From positions 1-42,520 of the forward strand of contig CAZTUA010000020.1 in NCBI GenBank assembly GCA_964616545.1: DNA of 42,520 nucleotides. The letters run 5' to 3'. Position numbers and translations under genes: made by a program. Below the pieces are notes generated by a model, which saw nothing but the letters and a program-made list of their open reading frames with translations, made no database searches and had not been told where the DNA came from. Below are positions 24,822 to 33,734 of this stretch, one piece after another (the stretch's first letter is position 1; every line of letters starts with the position of its first letter). Source of the DNA: JAQVEM01 sp964616545 (GTDB lineage Bacteria; Actinomycetota; Humimicrobiia; Humimicrobiales; Humimicrobiaceae).

Positions 24822-25694
24822 ATGTCAGCTGTAAGTAATTTGATTAAGAGAAGTTTAAAGCTCTTTTTCCGTGATAAGGCTTCTGTATTTTTCTCACTTC
24901 TTGCTGTATTCATCATAATCGGGGTTTACATACTGTTTCTGGGCAATATGATGGTTAGAAATTTTGAGAATCTGGCTGGAAACAACGCCCGTTTTATCGT
25001 GGATAGCTGGATTATGGCAGGAATTCTATCAGTTACATCAATAACCACTACAATGGGCGCTCTGGGTATAATGGTTGAGGACAGAACAAAAAAAATTTTA
25101 AAGGATTTTTATTCAGCTCCGCTAAAGCGTTCGCAGCTTGCCGGCGGGTACATGGTAAGTTCTTTTATAATAGGCGTTATCATGAGCATCCTGGCACTGG
25201 TTATAGCTGAAATTTACATACTGGTCAACGGTGGAAGCCTTCTTGGTGCTGCATCATTGTTAAAACTGCTCGGGGTAATGCTTATATCTGTTTTTGCCAG
25301 CTCTTCAATGGTCTTTTTCTTTGTGACATTCTTTAAAAGCATTAACTCCTACAGCACCGCAAGCACAATTCTTGGAACGCTCATTGGTTTTCTAACAGGA
25401 ATATATATTCCGATAGGTCAGTTCCCGTCTGCTGCTCAGACTGTAATAAAAATATTCCCCGTAAGCCATGCGGCAGCATTGTACAGGCAGATTATGATGG
25501 AGGCGCCGATGTCAGAAGCCTTTTCAAATGCACCTGCACAGGCGCTTACCGATTTTAAAGAAATAATGGGAGTGGTTTTTTTCTTTGGCGATAAGCAGCT
25601 TTCTCCGCTCATGAATATAATTGTTCTGGTTTTAACAGGCGTCGTATTTCTTATCTTATCCGTTGTAAGCATATCCGTTAAGAAAAGAGAGTAA
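24822..25694 (+). CDS. ABC-2 type transporter permease
   Basis: A 290-residue membrane subunit with about six transmembrane helices. The N-terminal stretch SNLIKRSLKLFFRDKASVFF is the usual amphipathic interface helix. The coupling loop reads EDRTKKILKDFYSAPLKRS, and the FLTGIYIPIGQFPSAAQ segment is the ABC-2 signature region. A large extracytoplasmic loop lies near the C-terminus (about residues 215-255). It starts directly after the ATPase stop codon, using GGGAGG about 11 nt upstream. Forms the membrane half of an exporter with the preceding gene. Confidence 0.9.
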   Translation: MSAVSNLIKRSLKLFFRDKASVFFSLLAVFIIIGVYILFLGNMMVRNFENLAGNNARFIVDSWIMAGILSVTSITTTMGALGIMVEDRTKKILKDFYSAPLKRSQLAGGYMVSSFIIGVIMSILALVIAEIYILVNGGSLLGAASLLKLLGVMLISVFASSSMVFFFVTFFKSINSYSTASTILGTLIGFLTGIYIPIGQFPSAAQTVIKIFPVSHAAALYRQIMMEAPMSEAFSNAPAQALTDFKEIMGVVFFFGDKQLSPLMNIIVLVLTGVVFLILSVVSISVKKRE

Positions 25695-25737
25695 CCTCAC
25701 TTTTTAGTTTTTTATAAACAGCTTCGGGATCCAGTGA

Positions 25738-27282
25738 TTATTGACCGGCTTCCTTTACCAGCGCCCTTAAAATATGAATCATTCCGCCGGTATCCATTCT
25801 GCAATATTTTATCAGTGAGCTTCGAATCCTTCTTATTTCATTTTCTGAAGGAAGACTTTCAGGAGATTTATTCAGGGGATTATAATTTCCACAAATATAA
25901 AGAAAATATACGCTGGCAGCCATACCGTCGGCTATTTCCATTCCTCTGTAACTTAGTTTACTAATAGCCGTGAGAACACTTTTAACAGAGGCGCTTCCCT
26001 TCTGTAAAGGATTATGATAATAGAAATTTCCAAAAGGCTTATAGAGGTCGGCTATCCTTGGCAGTATCGTATCTATCCAGCCCCTATATTCCGGAAAGGC
26101 CCCGGCAAGCTCTCTTAAAACGCCTTTTTCAAATTGCTCATAGTAAACAATTATGCTTCCGCTATCACCCAGATGTTCTTTAAGGCTTTCAAGCAATTTT
26201 TTTCTCGGGTCCTCTAAATCAGGAGCCAGAAAATCACGATGTTCGGGCTGCGCGCCAATTGAATCAAGAATATGTATTGAATATTGAAAGGGTATTCTCT
26301 GAAAAGGTTTTACCCCATCATACAGTGGAAGTGCCGTAGAGAAAGTTTCAAAATCAAAAAAATACAATGGGTACTCAAGATTATTTATAAATTTTGATAT
26401 CTCTTTTCTGTTTACAACCGGTTTTCTGGATTTTACGCTCTGGCACTGAATCTGCTGTTTGAAACTCAGGCCGTATTTTTCAGGAATATCTTCTATGGAA
26501 AAAATTCCTTCTCTGTAAAGCTGAATTGCCCTGTCTTTGTTTCCGTATAAATTAAAAACATTGTTCTCCGGCAGGAATTCCCAGCATTTATCTTTGAGAG
26601 GACAGGCATAGGGTTCACGGCAATGCCTTCCAATTGAAATTTCGGGGGGATTCTTTTTTCCTGCAATATCAAGCATTTCCTCAAGCCTTTCCTCTATTAC
26701 TCTGCCGGCTTCTTCTGCCTCTGCAGTTATTTCTACTTTCTTAAACAGCCCTCCGGGATCAATGTTTCCTTTTCTTATATACTGATTGTCAATACAGGCA
26801 ACATAGCATTTTCTTATTTCAATGCCTGCTTTTTCAAAACAATACCTCTGGAATGCCACATCATGTATGTTTTCTTCCTTAACCTGTGTTGAGCTTTTTA
26901 CTTCAATAATGTCCCATCTGTCTTTATCTGCAGGAAGAAGGATATCTGCCCTGCTATAAACACATCCGCTCCTGCAACCTGCTTCAAAAATTGGTTTTCT
27001 CTGGTGTAAAACTTCCAGTGTCCGTGACAGCTGCTCATTAAAGTCCGTTATTTTACCAAGGTCGATTCCTTCCGGATATAGTTTTTTGGCATATTCTCCT
27101 ACCAGCATTCCCTGATTAAAAATGTACCGGGTAACAAAGTCAGGCTGCGGAATTTCTTCTTTTGCATTAACCAGATACCAGAAATATTTTAAACATTGCA
27201 GCCCGGCCAGGTATTTTGATTTTGATATAATTATTCTGCTATTCATGCATTTATAAAAAAAATTTATGCACGGCTCTTTCAT
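25738..27282 (-). CDS. DUF2779 protein: Fe-S PD-(D/E)XK-like nuclease fused to a DEDD-type exonuclease-like domain
   Basis: About 514 residues in two parts (numbering from the TTG at 27285). Residues 15-240 resemble RecB/Cas4-type nucleases: D114 in ADILLP and E128-V-K130 form a D-ExK site. Cys31 with the C222-x5-C228-x5-C234 cluster could hold a 4Fe-4S as in Cas4 and AddB. Residues 305-515 are DUF2779, which by motif looks like an RNase H-fold exonuclease: FFDFETF (D311, E313), downstream Asp near 405-413, and YCRMDT (D498). Start is uncertain: ATG 27282 lies 8 nt after the upstream gene's stop and suggests coupling, while ATG 27246 (MNSRIIISKSKYL) fits the family N-terminus better. Neither has a Shine-Dalgarno. 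Function unproven; DNA repair or defence are possibilities. Confidence 0.82.
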   Translation of the reverse strand: MKEPCINFFYKCMNSRIIISKSKYLAGLQCLKYFWYLVNAKEEIPQPDFVTRYIFNQGMLVGEYAKKLYPEGIDLGKITDFNEQLSRTLEVLHQRKPIFEAGCRSGCVYSRADILLPADKDRWDIIEVKSSTQVKEENIHDVAFQRYCFEKAGIEIRKCYVACIDNQYIRKGNIDPGGLFKKVEITAEAEEAGRVIEERLEEMLDIAGKKNPPEISIGRHCREPYACPLKDKCWEFLPENNVFNLYGNKDRAIQLYREGIFSIEDIPEKYGLSFKQQIQCQSVKSRKPVVNRKEISKFINNLEYPLYFFDFETFSTALPLYDGVKPFQRIPFQYSIHILDSIGAQPEHRDFLAPDLEDPRKKLLESLKEHLGDSGSIIVYYEQFEKGVLRELAGAFPEYRGWIDTILPRIADLYKPFGNFYYHNPLQKGSASVKSVLTAISKLSYRGMEIADGMAASVYFLYICGNYNPLNKSPESLPSENEIRRIRSSLIKYCRMDTGGMIHILRALVKEAGQ

Positions 27283-27290
27283 CAATCAGA

Positions 27291-28412
27291 TTATTTAAAA
27301 TCGTCATAGATCTTTCCAAAGTTTATACCGTCAATAACTTTTGACCTGTATTTGTTTATCAACTTTTTTTTTGCATAAATCAGGTCCTCATTTCTTATTC
27401 CATTTTTAAGAGAAAGGTGGGCTTCAATAAATGCCGCAAGATCATCTGCTCCTTTTATCAGTGCTCCGTTTCTCCGGTCGGTTTCAGAGAACTCATTTTC
27501 CGTAAACATCCTTATGTCGCTGTGCCAGCCCTCCGGAATCAGCTTATAAATTTTTTTCTCCATTTCTTCAATTTCATAATCCTTTATAAGAGCATCAAGA
27601 CCCTCAACCGATTTTTTAACAGGATTAATTATGTCGCGTGTTAAAACTTCCGGAAGGTCATGGAAAAGGCCGGTTAAATAATTATTTATGCAATTTTCCC
27701 TGGCCAGTTTCGCTTCGTATGAAAATAAAAATGAAAATACAGCTACTACCAGCATATGTCCGAGTACTGATGTTTTTGGTATGCGGTAAAGATGGCTCCA
27801 CCTTTGCTGGAAACGAAGAAAGCCGCACATATCGGCAAAATCCAGCAAATTTTTATTTCCGAGGAAGATTTCCATACACTCCAGGTCACTGTATTTCTCC
27901 TGTTCACGATAAATGCTGTCGGAGATTTCTTTTACAATATCCTTTCTGGGATTTGCTGTCTTAATGATGTCAAACTCCCATTTGGATATATAAAAATGAG
28001 CGGCGCCTACTATCCTTCTTTCAGTAGTTTCTTTCTTCTCAAGCAAATAGTTTTTAAACCTTGAATTAAAATCTTTCCCAATTTGTTCTGTTAGCGGGCT
28101 TATTCTTCTAAAAACCCATTTATTCAGTTCCTCATACCGTTTTTTATCCTCCCTTATTCTATCTACAAGAGGGGGTTTTAGGTCTGTCAGGGTAATTCTC
28201 TTAAAAATTTCAAAAAGTCCGTCTTCTATTATTTCGAGCCAGTCAACTTTATGATTTTTTATATCTTCCTCGCACTTGCCCAGAATATAAGCAATAATCA
28301 TTTTGTGTGCCTGTTTATCAAGCTCTGTAAATTCTATCGTGCGGATCTGGTCGTTCCATCTCTGCATTCCTGCAGCTTCAAAGATTTTTAATAAAAGTGG
28401 TTTCCCTATCAT
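27291..28412 (-). CDS. HD-domain phosphohydrolase (YfbR/COG1896-like)
   Basis: A 373-residue protein. The C-terminal half matches YfbR-type 5'-deoxynucleotidases: RWSHLYRIPKTSVLGHM (metal His219 as in the YfbR RW...EH motif), LFHDLPEVLTRDIINPVKK (His251, Asp252, Glu255) and a late Asp in KGADDLAAFIEAH. The N-terminal half (about 28-125) has an AHKMIIAYILGK segment that may be a degenerate or second HD-like helical domain. Relatives dephosphorylate deoxynucleoside monophosphates. Its TAA stop is 8 nt before the first ATG of the nuclease gene, so the two form an operon. A nucleotide-metabolising HD enzyme coupled to a nuclease suggests work on DNA degradation products; this is inference. Confidence 0.82.
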   Translation of the reverse strand: MIGKPLLLKIFEAAGMQRWNDQIRTIEFTELDKQAHKMIIAYILGKCEEDIKNHKVDWLEIIEDGLFEIFKRITLTDLKPPLVDRIREDKKRYEELNKWVFRRISPLTEQIGKDFNSRFKNYLLEKKETTERRIVGAAHFYISKWEFDIIKTANPRKDIVKEISDSIYREQEKYSDLECMEIFLGNKNLLDFADMCGFLRFQQRWSHLYRIPKTSVLGHMLVVAVFSFLFSYEAKLARENCINNYLTGLFHDLPEVLTRDIINPVKKSVEGLDALIKDYEIEEMEKKIYKLIPEGWHSDIRMFTENEFSETDRRNGALIKGADDLAAFIEAHLSLKNGIRNEDLIYAKKKLINKYRSKVIDGINFGKIYDDFK

Positions 28413-28689
28413 AAAACTTCCGGTGTTCCTGCTCTATTTATGATTCTAAAAATATCGCTCCTGCCTGACATTAGCTGTTGACAAAATTTTTAGCTGAATA
28501 TAAATTAGTTTATATCATAGATACCATTTCTTCAAATAAAAAATCAACTGCGCCGCTTCCTCCTGTTGTATATTCAAATAGCAGACTAAATTTTAATTTT
28601 TAACTCATTTAAGTTAACTACTTTTACCTGGCTTAACAGTTTAAATTCCATTATAATTATCTCCGTTATATCATCTTTATATTTAAAAA

Positions 28690-28908
28690 ATGAATAAATT
28701 ATCAGTAATAAAAATCTTTAATTCAAGGATTGAAGCTGAAGTTGCCAGAAGCTACCTTGAAAGTGCCGGAATTAAAAGTGAAATCTCCTCAGATGATGCA
28801 GGCCAGAACATTTCATCCCTGCAGGCTTTAAGAGGAGTAAAATTACTAACTTCAGTAGAAAATCTCAGGAAAGCACGTGAACTTCTTAAAAAAGGATCCG
28901 TTAGGTGA
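28690..28908 (+). CDS. DUF2007 small protein (putative signal-transducing domain)
   Basis: A 72-residue protein of the DUF2007 type. It opens LSVIKIFNSRIEAEVARSYL, continues with ESAGIKSEISSDDAG and ends in the SVENLRKARELLKK helix. The fold is a small ferredoxin-like domain related to PII/ACT-type modules, and the biochemical role is unknown. ATG start in an A/T-rich context without a strong Shine-Dalgarno; a TATAAT lies about 40 nt upstream. Its stop overlaps the GTG start of the acetyltransferase by 4 nt (GTGA), so the two are translated together. Confidence 0.85.
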   Translation: MNKLSVIKIFNSRIEAEVARSYLESAGIKSEISSDDAGQNISSLQALRGVKLLTSVENLRKARELLKKGSVR

Positions 28909-29537
28909 ATACTGCAAAAAACACTGGTGACAATAACTCTGTTATCAGCATTACAGAATTAAAACCAGACAATCTTGAAGATTATCTTAAGGTTGATTTT
29001 GATGCTTTTTCTGAAAAAATTAAGCTTGCGTTTGGCAATGACAAAGAGGCTGCCCTGAATATTATGAGGACAGAGATTGCGGGAAACATCAACAATAATA
29101 GACACTACATTGCCAGAATTAGAAATAAAATTGTTGGCATTATCGAAATTGTAAGCAGTGAAAATATAAAAACCTATATCAGGGATCTCCGGGTCTATGT
29201 TAAATATCTTGGTTTCCTTAAAGCTCTCCGGGCATTTATTATATCCCTTTTTGAGAATCCGAAGTTAAACTCCAAAACCGTATATATTGACACTGTTGCA
29301 GTTGAACCAGGTCACAGAAGAAAAGGTGTTGCAGAAAAAATGCTAGCATTTATAGAAAATCTTGCCGGAAAAAACGGTAAAAAAGCATTAACACTCTGGG
29401 TTGCCGCAAGAAATAATAATGCCCTTAACCTGTATAAAAAATTTGGTTTTACTGTCTCATCAAAAAAATCCTCCTGGATTGCAGAAAGATACACCGGTTA
29501 CCGTGATTGGTTATATATGAAAAAAGAAATTTCCTAA
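28905..29537 (+). CDS. GNAT-family N-acetyltransferase
   Basis: A 210-residue acetyltransferase. The acetyl-CoA motif A is VEPGHRRKGVAEKMLAFIE (about residues 129-147), preceded by VYIDTVA, and motif B is LWVAARNNNALNLYKKFGFT, as in RimI-type enzymes. The N-terminal 100 residues are less conserved and probably set the acceptor. It starts with GTG overlapping the DUF2007 stop. The gene converges on the hydrolase gene and the two stop codons overlap by 4 nt. Acceptor unknown; protein N-termini or small amines are usual for this family. Confidence 0.9.
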   Translation: MNTAKNTGDNNSVISITELKPDNLEDYLKVDFDAFSEKIKLAFGNDKEAALNIMRTEIAGNINNNRHYIARIRNKIVGIIEIVSSENIKTYIRDLRVYVKYLGFLKALRAFIISLFENPKLNSKTVYIDTVAVEPGHRRKGVAEKMLAFIENLAGKNGKKALTLWVAARNNNALNLYKKFGFTVSSKKSSWIAERYTGYRDWLYMKKEIS

Positions 29538-30373
29538 CCTTTCCGGTATTCTGAGATAAAAGACTTTATGCCTTCAATAAAAATCTGCTTTGATTTTATA
29601 TAACTGTTATTATGGAAGCCGCCTATTTTTAAGAAATGCCTGGGTTTATTCGCAGCATTATATAATTTTACTGCATGCGAGAAAGGGATATAATCATCCC
29701 CGGTGCTGTGTATTATCAATACCGGGCATGACACTTTCTTCAGGTAATCAATTGTAGGGTAACTAAACTTAAAAAAATTCCTTACCGGAAGATATGGGTA
29801 CAGCTCTGCTGCTATGTCTTTTATGGAAGTAAACGTAGAATCCAGGATTAAAAGTTTTCCTCCTGTTTCTCCTGCAAGTTTTGCCGCAATGGCACCGCCC
29901 AGCGACCGGCCGTATATAATTATATTTCCGGGATCTATTTTTTTTGTATTTGTTAAATATTCCCAGGCGGCCATGGCATCCAGATATGTTCCCTCTTCGG
30001 TTGGCCTGCCTTCACTTTTCCCATAACCGCGATAATCAATTATAAAAACCGGCAGACTCATCTGCTTTTTAAAATACTCTATCAAAGTAAGCCTGGTTGA
30101 AATGTTTCCGCCGTTCCCATGTAAAAGCAGTACAGCTTCCTTGCTTTTCCCTGCCGGAACAAACCAGCCTGATATATTTACTTCGTCAGAGGATTTTAAT
30201 ATAATTTCTTCAAAATACAGTTTTTTATCAAAAGGGGTTGCTGTAATTTCTTTTTTAGGATGGTATACATCAAAGGACTGGGTGAAGAATTTATATACAG
30301 CCGAAATCAGGTAAATAATTATAATTACTGCAATAATCAGTCCAAATCCCAGCAATATTCTCTGCACTAACAT
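29534..30373 (-). CDS. Membrane-anchored alpha/beta hydrolase (BAAT/DAP-like serine hydrolase)
   Basis: A 279-residue alpha/beta-fold hydrolase with one N-terminal transmembrane anchor (residues 7-28). The oxyanion motif is LLHGNGGN (83-90), the nucleophile Ser157 is in GRSLGG, the acid is Asp226 or Asp227 in HSTGDDYIP, and the catalytic His254 is in GGFHNN. It resembles the widespread Bem46/YfhR-like hydrolases, whose substrates are mostly unknown. The frame opens at a TTG (30385), but GAGGGGGATT directly precedes the ATG at 30373, which is chosen. The transglutaminase gene ends 8 nt upstream, so the two form an operon. Confidence 0.9.
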   Translation of the reverse strand: MLVQRILLGFGLIIAVIIIIYLISAVYKFFTQSFDVYHPKKEITATPFDKKLYFEEIILKSSDEVNISGWFVPAGKSKEAVLLLHGNGGNISTRLTLIEYFKKQMSLPVFIIDYRGYGKSEGRPTEEGTYLDAMAAWEYLTNTKKIDPGNIIIYGRSLGGAIAAKLAGETGGKLLILDSTFTSIKDIAAELYPYLPVRNFFKFSYPTIDYLKKVSCPVLIIHSTGDDYIPFSHAVKLYNAANKPRHFLKIGGFHNNSYIKSKQIFIEGIKSFISEYRKG

Positions 30374-30381
30374 AATCCCCC

Positions 30382-32172
30382 TCAATATCTCAGGTTAAAT
30401 CTCCCGATCATGTTATTATAATAATCAAACAGCTCATTTAAGGAATCAATAAATAAAGTGTTTTCATTCATGGTGCATTCATAATTATTATCTTTCATGC
30501 ATTTTATCTGCTCTTCTTTGTGCAGATTAATCCTGTATGATATTTCTAAAAGATTGTTCCTGTCTTCCGTGTAGCTTTCAGGATGGTCAATTCTTTCCAG
30601 CTCCCCTGAAAGCTCTATTAACCTTGATAAAAAGGTTTCCTCTATTGAAATTTCCTGCGGATCGTTAAATATCAATTCTTCGGCATGCATGGAATTTATA
30701 TGGTTTATTACAGCACTGTATTCATAGAGTATCTCTCCAACTCCATCCAGAAACTCGCTTTCGGATACCATGCTTATACTGCCCGGATATACTCCGCTGA
30801 CACTGTAGGATGTCTCCCTGGAAACATCAGGTTCAGTATCTCCTTTCCAGGAATAATAAAATCCGGAAGGGTAGCAACTGAGGCCATCAACTGAAAGGCT
30901 CCTGTAAAATACCCCGGAACCCTTATAAGTTTCCATATTAAGATAATAATTGTATGCCATAAATCCGCTTTCTGTCGTTACATCTATGGGTACCCATCCA
31001 TAAACCGGAAGCTTTATTTCTACCCATGCATGTGCATACGGGAGGCTGCCCTGTCCATCTGTCAATATGCTGAACACCGGTATGCCCTGTACAAATTTAG
31101 CAGGAATTCCTGCAGCTCTGCATAAAGCTATATATAAAATAGAATAATCGGTACATACGCCTTTCCCTCTCTGGAGTATTTCTGAAGCATATGAGTAGCT
31201 GCCGGCCCCGGAGGTTAATCTTTTTTCATCATATTCCATTCTGTTTGTTACATAATTATATAACTTTTCTGCTATCTTTACCGGGACTGTTTCTTCGCCA
31301 GCCACCGCATCTACTATAGATTGTATCTGTCTTGAATTACTATCTATATAATATTCATCTTTTGTATAAAGAGACAGATCTCTGTCAGAAGGCTCATATA
31401 TAGATATTTCATCTTCTAACCTCTCATACTCATACTCACACAGTTCGGCAACACAGTTTACATAAGCACTTGCAGATTCCCCTGCCGAAAGATTGCCCAT
31501 ATTAAATCTGGCAATTACATTGTAGTCATCACTGTATATCTCATCCATTTTGTTATAATTTGATTTATAGCTTTTGATAATTTGAAACGGCCGGTACGTC
31601 TGGGGAACCTGGATTAAACATATTATATCCTCTATATCCTCCGGACCATTATTGGTAATAATATATTCCATATTAACCGTTGCTTCGTGAGATTTTTTAA
31701 TCAGAAAATGACTTTCAGTTTCCGACAGGTATATTTTTTTTGAAACTGTTACAGTATCGCTTCCATCGCTGACGATAAGTTCTATTATATATTCTCCAGG
31801 CTCATTAAAAATATAAGAAATCTCCTCCCCGGTTAATGTGCCCATATTATCTATCTGCCACCGGAAGCTTAGAGCATCGCCATCAGCATCTATTGAATCT
31901 CCGGCAGAAAAATATACCCTGTTCCCTACAATAAAAAATTCATCTTCTGCGCCCTGCTGATACGCTTTTATGACAGCTACCGGTAAAATATTTCCGGTTT
32001 CCCCTTCTTCCAGGGCTTTATTATTTGTATAATACGTATCCTCGATATCACTTCTGCTATTATCTATATATGTGCTTTCTCCGGTTATGTTTCTAAAATC
32101 CTTCCCGCATCCGGTGCCTGTGAGAAATAAAATCAGGAATACCGCAAAAAATATTGTTCTGCATCTGTGCAT
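30382..32172 (-). CDS. PKD-transglutaminase-like lipoprotein
   Basis: A 596-residue surface lipoprotein. The signal peptide ends in LTGTGC, with the acylated Cys at 22. A PKD-type Ig-like domain spans about residues 62-150, with AGDSIDADGDALSFRW and FNEPGEYIIELIVSDG. A beta domain follows (about 155-245). A transglutaminase-like papain-fold domain has Cys340 (GVCTDYS), His381 (AHAWVE) and Asp397 (PIDVT), a complete catalytic triad. The C-terminal 150 residues are helical. Such enzymes act as peptidases or amidases on extracellular peptides or cell-wall material. ATG start with a weak Shine-Dalgarno. Upstream partner of the hydrolase gene. Confidence 0.9.
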   Translation of the reverse strand: MHRCRTIFFAVFLILFLTGTGCGKDFRNITGESTYIDNSRSDIEDTYYTNNKALEEGETGNILPVAVIKAYQQGAEDEFFIVGNRVYFSAGDSIDADGDALSFRWQIDNMGTLTGEEISYIFNEPGEYIIELIVSDGSDTVTVSKKIYLSETESHFLIKKSHEATVNMEYIITNNGPEDIEDIICLIQVPQTYRPFQIIKSYKSNYNKMDEIYSDDYNVIARFNMGNLSAGESASAYVNCVAELCEYEYERLEDEISIYEPSDRDLSLYTKDEYYIDSNSRQIQSIVDAVAGEETVPVKIAEKLYNYVTNRMEYDEKRLTSGAGSYSYASEILQRGKGVCTDYSILYIALCRAAGIPAKFVQGIPVFSILTDGQGSLPYAHAWVEIKLPVYGWVPIDVTTESGFMAYNYYLNMETYKGSGVFYRSLSVDGLSCYPSGFYYSWKGDTEPDVSRETSYSVSGVYPGSISMVSESEFLDGVGEILYEYSAVINHINSMHAEELIFNDPQEISIEETFLSRLIELSGELERIDHPESYTEDRNNLLEISYRINLHKEEQIKCMKDNNYECTMNENTLFIDSLNELFDYYNNMIGRFNLRY

Positions 32173-32469
32173 TTTATTTATTCTTTCAGATTAATAAGTT
32201 CAGCATAAACATTAAGAAATATTTTATTGTCTGTCAATTGAAACCATTTTCTGCAGCCCATCTTCCTCCAGACTTAAAAATTCTTATTCTAAAAAATTTC
32301 TTATATTATTTTTATTATATTATATATCAATTACCTGCAATTCTTCCTATCAGAGCTTTAAAAGTAATTGTTATCACAAAAAGTTAGCTTGCGCTACAAT
32401 TAAGTGGATAGTTCTTTAAGTTTTTAATAATTTTACAATTAAATAAATAGGCGGTAGAATTTATCAGGT
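32173..32469. other. Divergent intergenic region, 297 bp
   Basis: Between the transglutaminase lipoprotein and the 66-residue membrane protein. A TACAAT (32395-32400) with TTATCA 18 nt upstream could be a plus-strand promoter for the small gene. No other feature was recognised. Confidence 0.35.
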
Positions 32470-32670
32470 ATGGAAACATTAAAAAATTTTTTTACTGCAG
32501 AAAATTTAGAATCTTTTTTTACAAACATATATAGCTGGCTGGAAAATAATCTTGCAGTAGTTTTTGGGAAAATACCATATGAGCCTATAAGAAACCTGCT
32601 TATTAATCCATGGTTCTGGATTATTATCATAGTCTTATTTCTTCTGGGTTTTATCTTCAGGAGAAGATAG
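32470..32670 (+). CDS. Small single-pass membrane protein
   Basis: A 66-residue protein with an amphipathic N-terminal half (METLKNFFTAENLESFF...) and one C-terminal membrane helix (about 46-63) ending in FRRR, so the tail is cytoplasmic. No family recognised. An AGGT abuts the ATG, AGGCGG lies further upstream, and a TACAAT is about 70 nt upstream. Its last 36 nt overlap the 3' end of the minus-strand gene at 32635-32979. Preferred over the antisense frame at 32439-32630, because its protein has a coherent membrane topology and ends in a basic tail. Confidence 0.55.
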   Translation: METLKNFFTAENLESFFTNIYSWLENNLAVVFGKIPYEPIRNLLINPWFWIIIIVLFLLGFIFRRR

Positions 32671-32979
32671 CCTGTATCTTTTGCCAGCAGCTTTTTCTTC
32701 GCCCAAAAATATTTTGACTATAACTATAAGAAAAATAAAAATAAAAACTGAAGTTACAATAAGAGTTGCAAAAATTCCGGGGTTATTTTTTATTTTTTCA
32801 ATGGCAAGATAAAGCCGTGAGTTGCTTTTCTTAAAAAAATCTAAAAAACTATCGTCAAGCAGACTTTTATCAGCAGTATCTACGCGAGATATCCTGTCTA
32901 TTATTTTTCCTTCTATATCATCCGATGGTTTTATAACTGCATTCTTTGCAATTTTTAAATATTTATTAATACCACTCAT
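32635..32979 (-). CDS. Single-pass membrane protein following the ECF sigma gene (possible anti-sigma or regulator)
   Basis: A 114-residue protein with a cytoplasmic N-terminal half of about 65 residues, one transmembrane helix (about 69-92, FATLIVTSVFIFIFLIVIVKIF) and a short basic tail. It lies 131 nt after the ECF sigma factor gene on the same strand, the usual place for an anti-sigma factor, and has the right topology. It lacks the HxxxCxxC zinc motif of ZAS anti-sigma factors and has no recognised domain, so the role is inferred from position only. ATG start with a weak TAAGAG. Its 3' end overlaps the convergent 66-residue gene. Confidence 0.65.
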   Translation of the reverse strand: MSGINKYLKIAKNAVIKPSDDIEGKIIDRISRVDTADKSLLDDSFLDFFKKSNSRLYLAIEKIKNNPGIFATLIVTSVFIFIFLIVIVKIFLGEEKAAGKRYRLSSPEDKTQKK

Positions 32980-33110
32980 AACTCTTAAAAAACTTTTAAT
33001 ATTTAAATTTCTAAAATTGTTCCAAAACTATAATATCTATTATGCTACAATATATTAGATTGAATTCAGGTCTTTTTGTTTCATTCTGATCCCGCTGTGC
33101 CTGTTCATTT

Positions 33111-33698
33111 TTACGATTTTAATTTCTCTTTTATCATTTTCCTGGCCCTGTGGATATTTGTCTTTATGGTTCCTATTGGTTTCCCTGTTAATGCAGCAAT
33201 TTCCCTGTAACTGTAATCCTGAAGATCTCTTAAAATTAACGGAATTCTGTAACTTTCATCAAGATTTACTATAATTTTTAATACCTCTTTTACTGTTTCG
33301 CTGTTAAAGTAGTCTTTCTCAAGGCTCTGGTTGAATCTTGTAAAAATTACCTCATATTCTTCGGTCATTTTTTCAAGGCTTACCTTTTTGCCTTTCGTTT
33401 TTGAATGAATCCTCAGCTTATCAATACAGGTATTTACCGTAAGTTTTCTTATCCAGGTTTTAAAGCTTGAAAGTCCTCTGAAGCCTTTTATTGACAGGTA
33501 CACTTTAACAAAAACCTCCTGGCTCACATCCTCGGCTTCATGGGAGTCCCTCAATATAAAAAAGGCGGTTGTATAGACATATTTTGAAAACTGCCTTACC
33601 AGTTCTTCAAAAGCAGCCCTGTCTCCCTTTTTTGATTTTGCAATAAGAGCCTTCTCATTTATCTCCCGGTGCTTACTGCCATTATTTTTTTTATTCAA
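33111..33698 (-). CDS. ECF-type RNA polymerase sigma factor
   Basis: A 195-residue sigma-70-family protein with regions 2 and 4 only. Region 2 reads AFEELVRQFSKYVYTTAFF and RDSHEAEDVSQEVFVKVYLS, then FKTWIRKLTVNTCIDKLR. Region 4 reads YRIPLILRDLQDYSYREIAA and KPIGTIKTNIHRARKMIKEKL. It starts with TTG; AGAGGG lies 5-6 nt upstream, and no other start keeps region 2 intact. It follows the HtrA protease gene by 36 nt and the binding lipoprotein before it, so it is probably transcribed with both. This suggests control of an envelope or extracytoplasmic response. Confidence 0.93.
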   Translation of the reverse strand: MNKKNNGSKHREINEKALIAKSKKGDRAAFEELVRQFSKYVYTTAFFILRDSHEAEDVSQEVFVKVYLSIKGFRGLSSFKTWIRKLTVNTCIDKLRIHSKTKGKKVSLEKMTEEYEVIFTRFNQSLEKDYFNSETVKEVLKIIVNLDESYRIPLILRDLQDYSYREIAALTGKPIGTIKTNIHRARKMIKEKLKS

Positions 33699-33734
33699 AA
33701 TTACCCTCTTTTAAAAACCACTTGTCCGATCTGC

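Noticed and set aside
25738..27282. Nuclease read as a Cas4 protein of a CRISPR system
   Set aside because: The C-terminal DUF2779 domain is not part of Cas4, no cas genes lie nearby and no regularly spaced repeats occur in the window.
32439..32630. 63-codon minus-strand frame overlapping the 66-residue membrane protein
   Set aside because: No ribosome-binding site and no coherent topology; the plus-strand frame has a proper membrane helix and basic tail.
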